Assembly (NCBI GenBank): GCA_949093475.1
Contig: CARXAY010000048.1
Coordinates: forward strand, 1 to 7,014
DNA: 7,014 bases
Reading direction: 5' to 3'
From: an uncultured Oscillospiraceae bacterium
GTDB taxonomy: Bacteria; Bacillota; Clostridia; Oscillospirales; Oscillospiraceae
Shown: positions 5,181 through 7,014 of the stretch, one piece after another
Position numbering within the stretch: position 1 is the first letter of the stretch
Layout of the letters: every line of letters starts with the position of its first letter
Position numbers and translations under genes: made by a program
Notes under the pieces: generated by a model
Told to the model about the DNA's origin: nothing
What the model saw: only the letters and a program-made list of their open reading frames with translations
Databases searched by the model: none

Positions 5181-7014
5181 ATGAGGAATTTGAAACGATT
5201 GACCGCATGGCTGCTCGTCGCCGCCCTTTTGGCGGGCAGCTCCCTCGGCGCTCTGGCAGCGCCGGAAGAAAAAACCTTCGCCCCGGAGGAGACCGTCCGG
5301 GCAGTGGTCCTGCTGGAAAGCGCGCCCCTGACCGAGGCCCGCGCCGACGCGGCGGAGGACCGGGCGCAGCTGTTCTCCGAGACCGACTACACCACCCGGT
5401 TGGCCGAGGAGAAGGCGGAGCTGTTTTCCGACTTGGAGGACGAGGGAGTGGACTTTGAGGTGGTCTACACCTTTGACACGCTGGTCAACGGCTTCTCCTG
5501 CGACGTGGCTTACGGCGATCTGGACGCGCTGGCCAAGCTGCCGGGGGTGAAGAGCGTCCATGTGGCCAACACCTACGCGCCGCCCGAGCCGGTAGAGCCG
5601 GGTATCACTCCGTACATGGCCGAATCCAACGCCATCACTGGCAACGACCTCACCCTCGACGAGGGCTACACCGGGCAGGGCATGGTGGTGGCGGTGCTGG
5701 ACAGCGGCGTCAACCTCACCCACGAGGCGTTTCAGGTCTATGGCGGCGTGCTGGGCACACCCAAGCTCACCGAGGACGCCGTGAACGCGCTGATCGCCGA
5801 GGAAGCCTTGGGCTTGCCCGAGGGGCAGTATTACAGCGAGAAGATCCCCTTCGGATATGATTACGCCCACAACGACGCCGACCCCACCGACGACAACACG
5901 TCGGGCAGCTCTGTGGGCCATGGCACTCACGTCTCGGGCATTGCCGTGGGCTATGCGGAGACCACGGACAGCGAGGCCGGCGAAAAGACCGTCACCTTCC
6001 GGGGCGCTGCCCCCGGGGCGCAGCTTCTGGCCATGAAGGTCTTTGGGGAAAACGGCACGACCACGGACACCTACATCAAGGCCTCGGAGGACGCGCTGAA
6101 GCTGGGGGCGGACGTGATCAACCTTTCCCTGACCATCGACAACGGCTTCCCCTATGACCCGGCGCTGGAAGGTGAGCTGGGCAATGTCTTTGTGCGGCTG
6201 GAGGAGGCTGGGGTGCTGGTGTGCGCCGGAGCGGGCAACGCCTACTCGCAGGAAATGAAGTCCCGCTATCTCTACATCGACCCCCTGAACACCGATTACG
6301 CCATTGTGGGTTCGCCCTCTACCTACGCCAACAACATCTCGGTGGCGGCCATGTGTAAATTTGCGGCTTCGGGGGACGGGAGCGGGGGCGAGGCGGACGC
6401 GCTTGCGTCCACGACGGTGAAATTGATGGCCGACTTCTCCAGTTGGGGGCCAAGCCCTGATTTGGCCCTGCGCCCCACCATCACCTCCATCGGCGACAAT
6501 GTGCGCTCCGCCTCCTATGCGGGAGATGACCAGTATGTTTCACTGGGCGGTACGTCCATGTCCACCCCCCTCGTGGCGGGGACGTACGCCAGCCTGCTGT
6601 CCTTCATGGCCGCCGACGAGGCCAATGCTTCTCTGACCAAGCCGGAGCGGGCCGCTGTGGCCCGGCAGCTTATGGAATCCACCGCGCAGGTGGTGCGCCC
6701 GGAGGAGGACGCCGCGCCCTACTCCCCCCGGAAACAGGGGGCGGGGCTGGCCAACTCCGCGCTGGCCCGGAAGGCTTGGGCCTCCGGCTGGCTGGAAAAC
6801 CCCCTTCAGGAGGTAGGGGACAGCACGGAAGGCAGCTTTACGTTCTCTCTCACCGTGAAAAACAACTCCGGCGCGGCCATTACATACGCCACCTCGGCGA
6901 TGGTGCTCACCGACAACTCGGAACTGAGAGAGGACGGTCATCGACAAAACACCATGACGGCCAAGACCCTCTTTGACAGCACCGGAGGCGCGGACGCGCT
7001 GGGCCTTGCCACGG
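5181..7014 (+). CDS. Secreted subtilisin-like (S8) cell-envelope serine protease (3' end outside the window)
   Basis: Partial: 611 codons from the ATG at 5181 to the right edge. In order: a signal peptide (1 to about 26, MRNLKR then a hydrophobic core to ALA); an inhibitor-I9-type propeptide (about 37-130, ending in the typical LAKLPGVKSVHVA); and a peptidase S8 domain (about 163-530). The catalytic triad is Asp174 in VAVLDSGV, His247 in GHGTHVSG and Ser459 in GGTSMSTP, with oxyanion Asn353 in AGAGN. The roughly 40-residue insert between Asp and His (EDAVNALIAEEALGLPEGQY, then KIPFGYDYAHND) and the SSWGPSPDLALRP segment place it with the lactocepin/C5a-peptidase group. From about 548 (GSFTFSLTVKNNSGAAITYA) an Fn3-like domain typical of that group begins. 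Asn353 and Ser459 are only 106 residues apart, so the PA domain often inserted there is missing. AAAGGAAG (5168-5175) serves as Shine-Dalgarno. Inferred role: extracellular protein degradation; the anchor would lie beyond the window. Confidence 0.94.
   Translation, partial: MRNLKRLTAWLLVAALLAGSSLGALAAPEEKTFAPEETVRAVVLLESAPLTEARADAAEDRAQLFSETDYTTRLAEEKAELFSDLEDEGVDFEVVYTFDTLVNGFSCDVAYGDLDALAKLPGVKSVHVANTYAPPEPVEPGITPYMAESNAITGNDLTLDEGYTGQGMVVAVLDSGVNLTHEAFQVYGGVLGTPKLTEDAVNALIAEEALGLPEGQYYSEKIPFGYDYAHNDADPTDDNTSGSSVGHGTHVSGIAVGYAETTDSEAGEKTVTFRGAAPGAQLLAMKVFGENGTTTDTYIKASEDALKLGADVINLSLTIDNGFPYDPALEGELGNVFVRLEEAGVLVCAGAGNAYSQEMKSRYLYIDPLNTDYAIVGSPSTYANNISVAAMCKFAASGDGSGGEADALASTTVKLMADFSSWGPSPDLALRPTITSIGDNVRSASYAGDDQYVSLGGTSMSTPLVAGTYASLLSFMAADEANASLTKPERAAVARQLMESTAQVVRPEEDAAPYSPRKQGAGLANSALARKAWASGWLENPLQEVGDSTEGSFTFSLTVKNNSGAAITYATSAMVLTDNSELREDGHRQNTMTAKTLFDSTGGADALGLAT

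Noticed and set aside
5142..5930. 262-residue minus-strand open frame
   Set aside because: It overlaps the S8 protease on the opposite strand, whose propeptide and Asp/His motifs are unmistakable. The composition (Gly, Val, His, Arg) is that of a shadow frame.
1..7014. CRISPR arrays, tRNA or rRNA genes, insertion sequences, phage genes, toxin-antitoxin or defence genes
   Set aside because: I found no spaced direct repeats, cloverleaf or rRNA-like sequence, and no transposase, integrase or defence-family motifs in the coding frames.

Overview
This window reads like chromosome from a spore-forming, GC-rich Firmicute (Clostridia). The sporulation proteins SpoIVA and SigmaG are unmistakable. The strongly G/C-ending codon use and the SLH-bearing secreted protease fit the Oscillospiraceae / Flavonifractor-like gut clostridia, but that family placement is inference. 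I see no phage, plasmid, CRISPR, tRNA or rRNA signal.

Layout, left to right. (1) Positions 1-1173, minus: a secreted S41 (C-terminal-processing type) serine protease with the Ser-Lys-Gln catalytic residues, no room for the usual PDZ domain, and the start of an S-layer homology (SLH) domain that runs off the left edge. (2) Positions 1174-1447: a divergent intergenic region with a Sigma-A type promoter for the protease, a 20-bp-stem inverted repeat, an extended -10 promoter for the next operon, a leader hairpin and a near-perfect cre (CcpA) box. (3) Positions 1448-2495, plus: a two-gene operon, an ECF-type sigma factor (TTG start) overlapping by 8 bases a single-pass membrane protein that is probably its anti-sigma factor. 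(4) Positions 2516-2547: a strong bidirectional terminator between convergent genes. (5) Positions 2552-4026, minus: spoIVA, complete except for a one-base deletion in a G run that splits it into two frames. (6) Positions 4027-4301: a second divergent intergenic region. It has a near-consensus SigmaE promoter for spoIVA, a second copy of the inverted repeat, and a SigmaF (possibly also SigmaG) promoter for sigG. (7) Positions 4302-5072, plus: sigG. (8) Positions 5181-7014, plus: a secreted subtilisin-like (S8) cell-envelope protease that runs off the right edge.

How the parts work together: spoIVA makes the ATP-driven basement layer of the spore coat in the mother cell, and sigG drives the late forespore programme. 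They leave one short intergenic region in opposite directions from promoters that fit sigma factors of opposite compartments, so this region behaves as a two-compartment sporulation switch. The ECF/anti-sigma pair is a separate envelope-sensing module that looks catabolite-controlled. The two exported proteases probably act at the cell surface; nothing visible links them to the sporulation genes beyond proximity.

I do not see a clearly new multi-gene system. The points most worth attention are the PDZ-less SLH-tethered S41 protease, the hairpin repeat that recurs between divergent promoters, the cre box in the ECF operon leader, the paired SigmaE/SigmaF promoters, and the spoIVA frameshift. 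Promoter and cre consensus sequences were applied from memory, not from a database search.
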